NCBI GenBank assembly: GCA_030562195.1
Contig: JAUJPP010000011.1
Coordinates: 10,602,001 to 10,666,000, forward strand
From: Nipponacmea schrenckii
Lineage: Eukaryota; Mollusca; Gastropoda; Lottiidae
Length of the DNA: 64,000 bases
Direction: 5' to 3'
A program made the translations under genes and the position numbers. The notes beneath the pieces are model-generated. The model did no database searches. It saw nothing but the letters and a program-made list of their open reading frames with translations, and had not been told where the DNA came from. The stretch's first letter is position 1. The number at the start of each line of letters is the position of its first letter. Below, one piece after another: positions 1 to 12,427 of this stretch.

Positions 1-343
1 CAAAACTTAACATACATGATTTTAAGAAATACAATACTGTCATTGGGTTATAAAGGGTACTTTTAAATCAATATAGTTATTGACCAATCAGATAACTTCA
101 TCATTAAAATAATTTTAAGTTAAGTTTTCGAGAATAACGTCCCTGATCAACAAGATAAAGTCTTTGTAAATATATTTAATAATTTTTAAGTCCATCCTGA
201 CTGTGCTAAATTTCCCTGTTGGTTCCAATTCTAAAAGTCTGATCAATAAAGGTAAAAAATATTCTAATCTTTATATATTACAAATATGAATGTCAATGAA
301 AATAAAAATAATATTTTTATGACGCCTGTAGGCCAATACCTAC

Positions 344-3300
344 CAACTGTATTCTAGATTGTATTGGTCGACGATGTTCATACTCTGTAGATGTAGCCAC
401 ACAGAGGGCGCTACCAACACCATGAGTTAAAGGTAAGCTAGGGTCAGCCCCGTATGTCAGTAATTCATCAATTGCCTACAATATACAATAATAGAATTAG
501 GACACTCTAAAAGCAATATGATTAGAGGATATAATTTTTAAACATGTATTCTTGCTAATCAAGCTTACTAAAAGATTAATCAGTGTTTCTGAAGAATATT
601 CCACGTATTCAAGCAGTATGTGGGCGTATAAAAGATGGAGTAATTATCCACTTCGACATGCTATTTTTAGATTCCATGTTGGTACATGTGACCATACACT
701 GGATAAACAAAGAAAGATACTAAGATTTGAATGACATTTTTAGGCCTAACCCTGTTACTTGACCTGGCAGAAATGAGGAAAATTACACTTATTGCAACTT
801 AACAAGAGACTTATGAGACAAACTGGTATATTTCCTGACCATTAGAATATCTCTACATTAGACTGATATTAGTATTAGCCTTCCAATTACGGAATAAATA
901 TATGAATAAATGAAAATAAGGAAACCTATGTTTAATGATAACACTATTATTGTACTGTAAGTTTTATTAAGCAATAAGTAATGATAAGAATCTGTATGAC
1001 TGAAGAGAAGTAGTATATCCATAATAGGGTTTTTATTTATCTAATGATTGAATGATATTTACTCAAGCAGTCATTATCAGATGATGTCACACATTTTTAT
1101 CATCATATGATTAAGTTTAATTACTACGTATTCAGTGTTCTATTTTCAATTATGTTTAGCAACAGTTTGGTAGGCATAATTTGCTGTGGAATATCATTGC
1201 ATTCATGTTTTCGAATTTTATAGAATTTACATGCTTAGAAAACCTCTCTTGATGTTTCACTTAATTTCCAGATTTCACTCAATATCTGTTAAGGGTTCTA
1301 TATATCACTGGGACATTTCTTAATGACATATATCTTGTTTTGATACCCAATGAGCAGATATATACTAACCATATCATTGCCACTAGCTATTGCCAGAGCT
1401 AAAGGTGAGAAACCATTACATAGTAAATTAGGATTAGCTTTATGATCCAATAGTAACTTTACTACTTTACATGCATGCTGAAAAAAAGATATAAAATATA
1501 GGGTATTCATTCAAACCATTAATATAAATAATATAACCTTATATGATTACTTCAAATAGGTGAGGGCTCTTCCCTTTATTAGAAGTCATGAATTACAATT
1601 TTGAAAAAAAGTCAGTATTTTCCATTGAATTAAGATGGCTTGGATCATCCATGTTTTCAAAATCCACAAGCCTTGAATTACTCTCTTGATTTTTCACAAA
1701 ATCTGCTGATTTGTTTTCCTAACCTGAAGACAGGTATGACTACCTTATGATGAGCAAGTAAAATATTTCATCTCGATACCTATGTAATTAGGCATGGTAT
1801 GATACAGAACACTATCATAAGAATAACTTCCAGTGATTCTTGTTATTTAAGTAAAGGTATTTCAAGTGTGTATTTTCTGTCAGTAACTATTGAAGGAAAT
1901 ATAAAGTACCTTATAGTTGTCATCTCGAGCACATGCTATCTGTAACGGAGTTCTCCCCCCTAGTATACTCTCACTAGACTCAGATATTTCATCTTTCGAC
2001 CATTCTTCTTCAAAATCTTTTTTGAGAAAGGAATCATCCTGTTCGGCCCGTACATCAGGATCAGCTCTAGCATCTAACAGCATCTCTGTTATCTCAACGC
2101 CTTCTTCTCCAGGTATAGCACATGCTATATGTAATGGAGCCAACCCTCCTTTCTGAAAATATATGTATAACGTCAAATAAAATGCGACAGTTAAATACAG
2201 ATGTATTTAAACTATGCACAATGATAGTAAATAAGTGTGTCAGTCATCCATCTGACATCCCTATACTTTCTATTGAACTCTTCTACACAGGCAGTTTTTC
2301 TACCAATATGAAGCCTGTATACGTATGAATGGAAGAGCTCATTTGTAAAATTAAGGGTGTTTGATGTTGACATACATTATTATTTTAGGGAACGAGATTT
2401 TAATAACATTCAAATCAGTTGTTAATTTGTTGACACAGTTAAACTTAAAATCCAAACAAAAGGCCAAAATCCTGCATAAGAAAAAAACAATACAAAGTTA
2501 TGTAGTGAAGGTTTATTAGGAACTTACGTCTTTTGGTAGTCTGCTATCAGTAGAGGCTCCCTTTGACAACAATGTCTTCACCATACTAGTATCTGCTGCC
2601 TTGATAGCGAAAAATATCACCGGCATTGGAATACCAGACGCATTAGGATTAGCTCCCCTTCTTAACAATAGATCAATAGTCTGTTTCATTGTTCCTCTTC
2701 TACAAAAACATATATAAATTCTAAATCTGCTTTGTTAGATAAGTACAATCAATATTGGGATATTAAAATTCATTTAGAAGCAAAGAGCAGATATAACAAG
2801 AAACACATTACAAAGGCAATATGATGGTATATCTTAATCATAATAACATTTCAACATAATTTACATGTTCCAACATCAAATGTATGCAACCTTTTTTCAA
2901 CAATTTTCAATTTCAAAAGTGGTACGTTTTATCTGGATGATTCAATTGAGATTTCTGGATAGTTTGAGTCAAGTTTGTATTTTTTATTTGAATGTAACAT
3001 GAAGAGCAATACTTACAATGATATTTGTATAGCTAATAATCTAGCCTTGCCTTCACTAGAGCTTTCCTTGCTTCGCTCTCTACTCACTATCTTTTCATTG
3101 GTGCTCAGATTAGTGGCACATTTCTCCAGTAAGTTTCTAGTAACTGATATTTGGTAATTATGGACACTGATATTGGACTCGAATTCCTCAACCTTCTCAC
3201 AACCATCTCCATCTCCTAAAAAATTCCCTTCTTCATCACTTCCAAATAATGAATCTCTATCCTCATCCTTTGTTTGTACCTTGTCAGGTTTGTCGATCAC

Positions 3301-6300
3301 AATATTTTGTATTTCTTCTTCTGATTCCATACTGAGTGGTAGACCTTTATCAGACACAGAACAACTTTCTAGGCTATCATTAGGATTGATTCCACTGTCC
3401 CGACTCACTCCTTTAGAAATAGGAGGTAAAATTAGTCTATCTTTTCCTTCAGTCACATCCTCTGATTCACTTCGCTGCGAGACTGGTCTGCCTTCTGACC
3501 CAGGTGAACTTAAAACACTTAAGTTTGTCATGTGACTCATGCGACGTTCATAACTCTCAGTTTTTTTGCGTTTTGAAAGAGAACCTTTTGAGTTTTTATC
3601 TTGTTCTGGATCAAAAGGTGGTTTTACGAGATATCTTTCTGCACTATTATACAGAAAGCTTTCGATTGGATAATAAAATATAACTCCTGCAGAAAGGGCG
3701 GAGCAACCTTCGTCATTAAGTTTGTTAATATCCGCTCCATGGTTTAATAACAGGTTAATGATATCAATATGCCAGCCAACCTAAAAAGAAAAATTTAATC
3801 CAAATAAGAAATGTCTGGATAAATATAAACTACATAGAATGATTTTGATTATAAAGCTTGGGAAACAATGGAATTTTTACCCCTGTTGTTTACTAGTGAC
3901 ATGTCACAGGAGATCTCCAAACTAGCACCAAAATCAAACAATTTAACATCACTTACTGTAGCTCCTATCAAACCTGAATGACCATTAACATCAGCGACAT
4001 CAACATGTACTTTACCAGCCTGTAGTAGATCTTCTATGTCAGTTAAACGTCCCGATATACAGGCTAATAGAAACTGGTTACTGGCATCTTCTAGTGGTCC
4101 TGGAGTTTTAAACTCACGTCTATTACCGTTCATTATCTTAGTAACATCAAACTCAACACACTTCTCACGGCCAGAATGTTTCATCACATGTTTCTGAATC
4201 CCAATCAATGATGGGGTCCTGTTCTTTACCCTAATCTTCTCATCTTTAATAACAGGTTCAAAATCTTTGAAAAATACTTCATCGAATTCTTCTTTATTGA
4301 TGGCATAACTTCTAGGATCCAGAGTGTCATTATAAAATTGGGATATTTTGTCTGATGTAATATTATCTAAATTTTCAAGTAACCCAGAATTCTGGGTTAT
4401 ATTTTTGGGTTCATCCATTTCGAGATATGTCACATGGTCGGTATTTAAGTCAAATTCTGGATGATCTTTAAGTGTAAATGCTCCATCAATCTGAGAACAT
4501 ATTTTGATTAATTTTTCTTGTTGCCATAGTCCCACATCCTGTTGGCCATCTTTATACGTCATGACCCCAGGACCTTCTCTTTCATCTTCTTTATATAAAC
4601 CCTGAAATATTAATCCAATAACATTTCCAAAAATGTATGAATCTAAATAGTCTACAAACCATCATGATTTTTAAGCAAACAGTTGATAAAATGATATAAT
4701 GTTTAAGAGATGTATACCAATATAGTTCTACGTTTATGTTGACATTGTTTTCAATTTTATCTTTCTGAGCATTATAGAGTAAATCAACAAAGAAGACTTT
4801 ATTTTATCATAAAAGATAGACCGACTATTTCTAATATCATTTTGAGCCTTAAAATAATTTACAAAACAGGTGCGACTCACAACATTGAAGGGAATTTCTT
4901 CACAATAAAAACTGTCAGTTCTTACCTCAAATATATTTCCATTTGCAAAAGTAAATTTTCCATAACCTTCTTTTCTATCAATATGAAATGTTCCGTTGAA
5001 ATAAGAACCATCAGGCCATGTATATAAACCATTACCATGACGACGATCTTTATAAAAACATCCTTCATATGTCTACAAAATAGGTAGAAAATATAATGTA
5101 ATTTCAATATTTATATCATAATACAATGTAAGAAGCACGTCTTGATGATTTCCACAATAACTTCATCTTTTTCAAATTTTCTTTGATTGATGCATGACTC
5201 CTCAAGTCAGCCAATATCACTCTACTAAATTCAGTCAACAAAAAAATTATTTTTATGAAAATTGATAGTTATCAAAGAATAAACCATCAATATACAATAC
5301 CTTGACATCATACAGTACTTGTATTGCATCACTAAAGTTTTTAAATGCCCCAATTTGATTGGATTGCACACTTAGGTATACAGCCAATCAGTGCCCTTGA
5401 TAGACAGGCTGTAAACATATAATCAAGGAATCTGATTGGCCGTATCCTCATACCTACCATAATAATGTCCAGAAGTTTGTAATGCCTTAACATTACGAAG
5501 ATGAGAATAAACAGAACTACATGTATGTATTTTGCTTGACAGTGTTGTTAAAAGGTAGCATATAAAACAAACAAAAAACAACCCACCTCACCGTTAGCCC
5601 AGACTATTTTACCATTACCATGCCGGACATCCAGATTAAAATTACCATGGTAACAACTTCCATCAGGCCAGTACTGTCTTCCTATGAAATGGAACATTGC
5701 CAGTGTTATTGAGAAGTCATAACATATTAGATTGTATATAATACATATTTTTGTATAAATAGGATCATTTCACTTTCAATTTACTTTCTGAATAATTTTA
5801 GTTCCCTCAATCGGCTCTTAATAAACATACCAGAGAAAATAAAAAAATTGATAGCACTGATGGTGAAATATTTTATGGTTTTCAGCTTAATGGAATATTG
5901 AACATAAATTCAAAAAGAGCATATTCATGACTTGATAAACCTGCTGCCATAAATAACATGACAGAATCTTTATATTATCCAATAAATATATAAAAAAATC
6001 CATAAAAAATCTGATTATTGAACAAGCGGTTGCCTAGCAAGATACGCCCACTTTAAAATATATTTTCTTTTTTAACACAGGCAGAAAATCCAGCATTATT
6101 TAGATCTAATCCAAGTTCTCATCAATATAAATGTTCACACCAAATTTGATTCAAATCAGATGAAACCTAGTCTCTATTGTATTTACTAGCTAATTTTTAT
6201 GAGATTGGACTAAGTCAAGGGCAATAACTCAAATATATTTCATCGAACAATAGTAAATATTGAACTTGTTCAAGAACTCACCAATAAAAATGATCACATC

Positions 6301-7193
6301 GAATTTCATTCAAATCAAATAAAAACTGTATTGTCTATTGCAATCACAAACCAGCAAGTTTCATTCAAATCCAATGAAAACTGTAGTCTCTATCGCATTC
6401 ACAAGCCAATTTTGACGCATTCTGACTAAGTCAAGTACAATAACTCAAAAACCGTTTATCTAAAAAACATCAATTTCGAACTTGTTCGAGATCTCATCAA
6501 TATAAATGATCATAGCAAGTTTCATTCAATTCTGATAAAAACTGTAGTCTCTATCGCGTTCACTAGCAATTGTAGACGGAGGGACGGACAGACCTACCGA
6601 CGGACGGATTGACGGACAGGGGTGACGACAATATACGACCACATTATATGTGGGCGTATAAAAATGCCGAATAATTGATTTTAAAGCGTTATTCAATAAA
6701 TACTTAGTTTTGTGAGTTTTCCAGATTTTTAGGTACCGGTATTCTATAATTTTAGGAAAAAAGGTAAGTTAACTGACGAATATATACTCATATTGACCAT
6801 TCTTGAGAATTAAAATTTTATTTTCATGCTAAGATGTTCACTTTAATTCTAACTAACGAAGGTGAAGGACACTACAGGGTGCATACGATTTTTAATTAAG
6901 TAGATAGCATACAAACAGTACCGGTACTAAAATTAGACAGAAAAACTTTCAAGGTATTAATACTATTAAGTACAGTCTCACCATTTCCATGCCTTTGGTT
7001 TTCTTTATAATCACCTTCATATGTAGCACCATTTGGCCAAACAAACTTGCCACATCCAGTTTTCTTATGATCAATAACTTGTCCAACAAAACTGGCTCCG
7101 GTTTTATAATGGACTTCTTTTTCTTCATTCTGATCAGTATCAACTGAACATTCTAAAGCTGTATTTAATCTTGGTAATGTTTCCATCTTCTAT
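344..7193 (-). CDS. ANKMY1: ANKMY1-like protein (MORN repeats + ankyrin repeats), 3' end outside window
   Basis: Nine exons join in frame on the minus strand: 7193-6982 (ATG at 7186), 5681-5587, 5072-4926, 4601-3957, 3780-3017, 2699-2528, 2152-1910, 1477-1370 and 475-344. They give 837 codons with matching phases and GT/AG borders throughout. The protein starts [12 protein letters not shown], runs through about seven MORN repeats (YEG...GNG...WPDG pattern), then a linker, then ankyrin repeats (for example [32 protein letters not shown]) split by a Ser/Glu-rich stretch in exon 5. This MORN-then-ankyrin order is the ANKMY1 architecture. The human protein is about 940 aa and ends in a MYND zinc finger, which is not in the window, so the call is partial. 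The exon 2 end was set at the second possible donor (GAG|GTGGGT) because the nearer one gives an in-frame stop in exon 3. MORN/ankyrin proteins usually act as membrane- or axoneme-associated scaffolds; a ciliary role here is inference. Confidence 0.87.
4926..7186 (-). other. MORN-repeat block of ANKMY1 (exons 1-4 start)
   Basis: Residues 1 to about 165 of the ANKMY1-like protein are consecutive 23-residue MORN units. Their cores read [53 protein letters not shown] and [10 protein letters not shown], with a degenerate seventh unit following. Exon borders fall inside units, so the splice choices are checked by the continuity of the repeat. The short intron between 5587 and 5072 has no other feature. 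Confidence 0.88.
6012..6665 (-). mobile_element. TATACGCCCAC-family repeat copy in ANKMY1 intron 1
   Basis: Read on the minus strand, this copy begins TATACGCCCACAT at 6657, runs into a run of short GACG/GTCC-like repeats (the family's usual second segment), and ends with GGGCGTATCTTGC near 6030. In between it has imperfect copies of the family's internal unit (TTGATGAAAC..., TTATTGCCCTTG-like). It matches other copies at 19.3, 34.2, 55.5 and 58.6 kb. No open frame longer than noise is present. Confidence 0.6.
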
Positions 7194-8020
7194 CTGAATG
7201 TTAAAAACAATGTATAAGGAAGTGAATATATTATCAATTTTGGCTTATTAAGTTTCTTATCATTCTAGACAAAATAATTATTGACCATATCAAATCTATC
7301 CAATCAGATTACTGCATTTCTTGAAATAAGGATTTTCTTAAGTATTTGAGAATAAGAAGACTGACTGACTGATTATGATGTGTTATCAAATTGGTGATCT
7401 TACCTTATTCAAGTCAAGCTAGAAATACAAGGTTCTGATAGGCTATGGAGTCTGCTTATAATTAGCAAGTCCCCTTTTGATTAAGGATCCAATAGATACA
7501 TAGCCTACATGTAGGCGAAAGTTTACATTGTAAACAGCACATTCAAAGCATATTTCCAGTGTATCATTTGTTTTCAATATTCATTATATGTTATTTTTTC
7601 ATGAAACTAATACTATAGCCTAATTAAGCCTATCCTTTGCCTTTATAATAATATAGCCATGCCCATAGGAGATATGGTTATAACTAGTTGCCACATGGCT
7701 AGACTGATCAAAAACATGTTATAATTGGTATGTTTTACAAAAAAAAAGGTTCGAAACCAAAGCAAATTGATTTTCTAAGCAAAATAATATTATAAATAAG
7801 ACTTCCTCAGCATCGTCATTTTGGTCATTTAGGCTACATTGTTAGATGTAGGCATACTCATGTATAATATATAGTCGTAAATGGATAATTTCTAATTCTA
7901 AGCCAAGTGCATTCCCGATCTATGATATGAATCTTCAGAAAAATAGCACATTAACCTGAATTACATACCTTTTCTGTGAAAAACATCCAAAATAAACATA
8001 AATAGTTCTGTTTATTTCAC

Positions 8021-8105
8021 CTACGGTATCAAACAACCTTCATTCTTTTCCCAAGTAAATAAAAGACTCCATTTTGACGCCATGGATGGTTGTCTGGGAA
8101 ACAAG
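8021..8105 (-). other. Probable 5' untranslated exon of the ANKMY1-like gene with a short upstream ORF
   Basis: On the minus strand a strong donor (TAG|GTGAAA) ends an exon at 8021, and the coding exon begins after an acceptor (ACATTCAG) at 7193. So a 5' exon near 8.02-8.1 kb is likely. It holds an ATG at 8083 that opens a 20-codon reading frame; its stop codon TAG is exactly the last three bases before the donor. The transcription start is not directly visible. Confidence 0.45.
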
Positions 8106-8445
8106 GGAAGTAAGCGACAAAAATTAATGAAATATATTTTTCTCTAATCACTTTTCACTTTAAATGATAAAATGATCGAAATAAAACACTATTTATAATT
8201 TGGAACCATAAAAATTTAAGATCTAGATCCCATAATAAAGTATAAGGAATATTTTTGTCAATATAGTAAGCGGCATAGCTTATCTAAGGTTAAAGGTGTT
8301 CGGAGGTCAAGGTTATTACTCCAGCATGTCTCTATTTTTCGCGTTAATCAGTTACTGGAACTCAAAACAAACATTAAACAGAAGACACCAACAATTACCT
8401 CTGTCTCATGATTTTGGCTTTTTTTTCTAGAGTAATGAATAAAAT
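8081..8445. promoter_or_regulatory. Shared upstream region of ANKMY1-like gene (-) and unknown gene (+), with X-box-like site
   Basis: The two genes are head to head, with about 340 bases between the predicted 5' exon of the minus-strand gene and the ATG of the plus-strand gene. At 8089-8102 lies GTTGTCTGGGAAAC, which fits the half-sites of the RFX X-box (GTHNYY and RRNAAC with a 2-base spacer). Next to it, CATTTTGACGCCATGG resembles a YY1-type start element. Binding is inference. Confidence 0.4.
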
Positions 8446-11400
8446 ATGAGTATGCGTGGGATATTGAGGTCATTGGTGACTTTACCTAAAGTTTCCAGAT
8501 CGTGCAAGTTTTATGTTTCAAATATAAGACAAAAATCAGTTTTTGAGAAATATGTGGAGTTCCAGATGGAAAATAAAAACAGAGAAAGCCATGTGATTAA
8601 AAAAACAGTAAATGATGAATTAAACACTAAAAATCTAAACAGTGATGATGAAATTCAAGAGACAGTTTTAAACAATAAGAATTCAGATTCTGTGTCCAAA
8701 CAAAATGAAATGTTGAATTATTATGAAGATGAAAATTTAAAATATTTCAAATCAGAAGGTATTGGAGAACCTGAGCTGAACTCTGATCAAAAAGCAGACA
8801 CCATAAATTTACAAGATACAAGACAAAAATCAGTTTTTGAGAAATATGTGGAGTTTCAGATTGAAAATAAAAACAGAGAAAGCCATGTGATTAAAGAAAG
8901 AGTACCGGTTAATGATGAATTAAACACTAAAAATCTAAAAAATGATCATAAAAACCAAGAGAAAGTTTCAAACAATAAGAATTCAGATTCTGTGTCAAAA
9001 CAATATCAAATGACTAATGATGCCAGTTCTCTGTTAAAATTTATTTTAAGCTGTGAATTGATTCAAGATACCAACTCAACTTTGAATAGTAAAGACTATT
9101 TGCTTTTCCATGAATATTTAAAAACAAATCAAAGTAAGAAAATACCATGGTTTACAGATGTTTTGATGCAGACTTCTACAGCTAATACTAGTAATAATAC
9201 AGCTAATACAAGATATAATACAGCTAATACTAGATATAATACAGCTAATACAAGATATAATACAGCTAATACTAGTAATAATACAGCTAATACAAGATAT
9301 AATACAGCTAATACTAGATATAATACAGCTAATACTAGATATAATACAAAAGATCTAAATACAATATTGAGACCAACAATACTGGTACAGAAATATTTGA
9401 GTGGGGAGAAATATGTTGAAATTTCACCAGATATGCAAGGTTATTTGAATAGCATCAAACATGTTATAGAATCAATTGATAAAGAGACCATCAAATTGGT
9501 GGACACCGCAGTTTATCATCCTATTTTACATTATAAAGGAAATAGTAATTTTATAGCTGTTTACAGGTAGGTTGTATCATACTTATTGACCTAGTAACTG
9601 ATGCGAATTAAAGGAATTAAAAGCAAGTTTTCAAAACTTTTTATGTGTAATGGTTTGGACACACTATAATGGCATCGATTGGCACCATTTTATGTTTCTT
9701 TCAGACATATTGTGAAAACCAGTAAATGTAAGCTGTTTATACGCCCACACATTAATGTGCCCCTGTCTATCTGTCTGTCCGTCCACAATTGTTGTGGACA
9801 CGATAGAGAGCTGGTTTCGAAACGAAACTTGGTGTGATTCTTTGTAATCATTTAAGGATGAAACCTATTAAAAATCAGATCAATCGAAAAAATATTTTCT
9901 ATGAGTGTTATTGCCCTTGTTCGCAAATTGTTTGTGGACACGATAGAGATCTGGATTCTTGGTGGATTTTAAAGAAACTTAGTGTGAGTGTTTGTTATAA
10001 CCCAATGATGAACCCTATTGAAAATCAGATTAATCAAAAAATATTTAATATGAGTTCAGAGTTATTGCCCTTGTTCTTAAAAACATGTCTGCCTTTGTTC
10101 TTGAATTCTTTTTGGACATGATAGAGAGCTGGTTTCTGGATGGATTTTAATGAAATTTGGTGTGAGTGTTTGTAATCACTCAAGGATGAAGCCTATTAAA
10201 AATCAGACCAATCAAAAAATATTTTCCATGAGTTATTGCCCTTGTTTTTGAATTCTTTGTGGACACGATAGAGAGCTAGTTTCTAGATGAATTTTGGCGA
10301 ATCTTGATGTGAGTCTTTGTAAACACCCAAGGATGAAGCCTATTGAAAATCAGACAAATCGAAAAATATTTAATATGAGTTATTGCCTTTGTTCTTAAAA
10401 ATGCGCCTGCCTTTGTACTTGAATTCTTTGTGGACACGATAGAGAGCTGATTTTCGTGATGGATTTTGATGAAATTTATTGTGAGTATTTAAAATTCAAG
10501 AAAAACTTTTCATTTACTGATATTTCTTGTCCGCACAAATTGGCTGCCATTATAAATGTTGGCGTATTACGATGGCCATCGCTATTTTTATTAGTCTCTA
10601 CCAGTAGCGTTAATGTTTTGTTATCTTCTATTAAAGAGAATGCAAGCAATAGTCACATAAGTTTAATATTAGTGGTACAATACAGGCTGAAGACCATTTG
10701 GAGATCTTTCCTTAATGAGCTTGATGAACAAAAACAAATATAAATTATCATAAAAAGGGAAATACAAACTTGTTATATATTAAGGTACTAATACAACAGC
10801 TGTTAAAATAGGTCACAAATTACTTAATTTAAGTGTCATTGCATATAGAACTGGACAGTTGCAAATTAAGAAATTCTTATTAAAATTATTGCATTTGACT
10901 AATATTCAAGAGCCAACTTGTTAGAAACTCTTACAGAAGGGGCTAATAGAAGGTAAAACAGAACCAAAGCCAGTGATTTGTACATCTAAAAAGTTGGTCT
11001 TATTAGCCAAGTTAAAGAATTCAAATGTTATGTTCATTCTAAGGAGTAGTATAGTTAAATGTCGTATTATTGTAATCATTCATTGATCACTCTTGTTTTT
11101 GTAGAATATATTTTAGGAGATCTGATAAATTATTAATCCTTAAGCAACATTTAGGTGTAGGAAACACATAGTTTTTATGGTACCGTATACTACTTGTCAA
11201 TTTAATATGGTACAATAATACACAACGTTTCAACACTTACACTGTAGTCATCAGGTGAACAAGACTGATGACGACAGTGTAATTGTTGAAACGTTGTGTG
11301 TTATTGTACCATATTAAATTTAGGAGTAGTATACCATAAAAACTGTGTTCATTATCCTTGATAAATTATTGTACCGGGTATTTATAATGATATTTCAGTG

Positions 11401-12427
11401 TGTACCATACGACTTGTCATGATAGTTGACTCAACCTAAATTTACTACGCTCAATGTTTTTGGTGAACCAATGGCATTTATTATGATATAATTTGAATTA
11501 ATCCCATGAAAAAAAAAAAGCAAATGTAAATATTGATATTGTGTGGACTTGTTTAAGAATAATGATATTATTTTGTTTTCTTTGTAGGCATAGAGTATGT
11601 TTAATATGTTTGAGAATTCCTAAAAAGAATTATTGTACACCACATTTTGTAGATACTGAATGTCTGGGAGCAGTTGCCATTTTGGGTGCCATTAACACCA
11701 GTCTTGATCCCAGGTTTAAAGAAGTAAGTCAACAAAAATTTATATTGACCATTCCTTATATTTGTTGTAAATATTAAATAAGCTCTTTAGAAAGCATGAT
11801 TCTTATTGATTTAGATAAAACTTGGCATGAGTATTTTTTATCACCCGAGGATGAACCCTATTGAAAATCAAATAGATCAAAACATATTTAGTATCTATTA
11901 TTGCCCTTGATTTTGAAAACGCATTTAATTTTTGGCTAGTAAACACTCTAGAAGACACAATTTTTGAAGATAAAATTGTTTTATATCACTGAAGGAAGAG
12001 CCCTATTGAAAATGAAGAACATCGAAATATGAATTATTTCCCTTGTTCTATAAAACAAACATGGTTATATTGTTAATTATCAACACAGGAAAGTGAAGTG
12101 GAATATTTCATACTGGTATTTGTTACTGTTCTGTCACTTTTGTTTTCTAAAGAGCTGCCAGTTGGTGTATATATTACCCTGCCTGGCATTCTGTCTTTAC
12201 TAAATCAAGTGATAACTACGTGTTAAAACTTCTGTATGGGTGTGTATGAATCATCTTTTTTTTTAACTTTTTTTCAGTTGCCTCCAGTTAACAATGCTTT
12301 AATTGTATTTGTTGATGTAACTGGTAAACCAGCTAAGCTCCATTTTATACATGAAAGGATGGTTAACATATATTGGAATAAATGGTTAAATAGACTTTAC
12401 AATTATTGGTCAAAGGTCATAATATGA
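8446..12427 (+). CDS. Uncharacterised 468-aa protein, possible mitochondrial presequence, internal repeats
   Basis: Three exons join in frame: 8446-9566, 11588-11723 and 12278-12427 (stop TGA). Splice sites are AG|GTAGGT, TTTGTAG|G, GAA|GTAAGT and TTTTCAG|TTG, and total length is 469 codons. An acceptor (TTTTTTCTAG at 8421-8430) just before the start implies a 5' untranslated exon. The N-terminus (MSMRGILRSLVTLPKVSRSC) is basic and free of acidic residues, like a mitochondrial presequence. Residues about 28-87 and 125-188 are a diverged duplication sharing RQKSVFEKYVEFQ and NKNSDSVSKQ. A TANTRYN heptad is repeated about eight times around residues 246-302. The C-terminal 110 residues, including VCLICLRIPKK and LPPVNNALIVFVDVTGK, look like a compact folded domain. 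I do not recognise the family. A 4-codon upstream ORF (ATG at 8434) overlaps the main start codon. Confidence 0.72.
9180..9350 (+). repeat. 21-bp coding tandem repeat (TANTRYN heptads)
   Basis: Eight copies of a 21-base unit (ACAGCTAATACTAGATATAA plus T) lie in frame inside exon 1 of the unknown gene. Units alternate between ...AGATATAAT and ...AGTAATAAT, so the peptide alternates TANTRYN and TANTSNN. The unit is a multiple of three and does not break the frame, so copy number probably varies between individuals. Confidence 0.9.
9735..10460 (+). mobile_element. TATACGCCCAC-family repeat, 5' part, in intron 1 of the unknown gene
   Basis: The copy starts with TTTATACGCCCACACATT, then CTGTCTGTCCGTCCAC, followed by about four to five tandem units of roughly 150-180 bases. 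Each unit holds GGACACGATAGAGAGCTGG, AAGGATGAAGCCTATT, AAATCAGA and TTATTGCCCTTG. A family-like 3' terminus (GTGTATATATTACCCTGCC, 12158-12176) appears only in intron 2. Confidence 0.6.
11135..11360. repeat. Foldback element with hammerhead-like core, intron 1
   Basis: Two arms of about 85-90 bases (11172-11258 and 11265-11352) are inverted copies, from AGTTTTTATGGTA to its complement TACCATAAAAACT. The turn is GTCATCAGGTGAACAAGACTG. On the plus strand the second arm contains CTGATGACGACAG...TTGTTGAAACG, which resembles the CUGAUGA and GAAAC boxes of hammerhead ribozymes. A one-arm relative is at 55.64-55.80 kb, with the same preceding sequence (CCTTAAGCAACATTTAGG). Confidence 0.6.
11800..12200 (+). 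mobile_element. TATACGCCCAC-family repeat, 3' part, in intron 2 of the unknown gene
   Basis: About 250 bases match the internal units of the family (AAACTTGGCATGAGTATT, GAGGATGAACCCTATTG, TTATTGCCCTTG, AACACTCTAGAAG). Terminal sequence GTGTATATATTACCCTGCC follows at 12158-12176, corresponding to the 3' terminus of the complete copy at 60.76 kb. A 5' terminus is absent here. Confidence 0.5.

Noticed and set aside
3173..3535. 120-codon plus-strand frame in ANKMY1
   Set aside because: Antisense shadow of ANKMY1 exon 5, whose minus-strand frame is continuous with ankyrin repeats on both sides.
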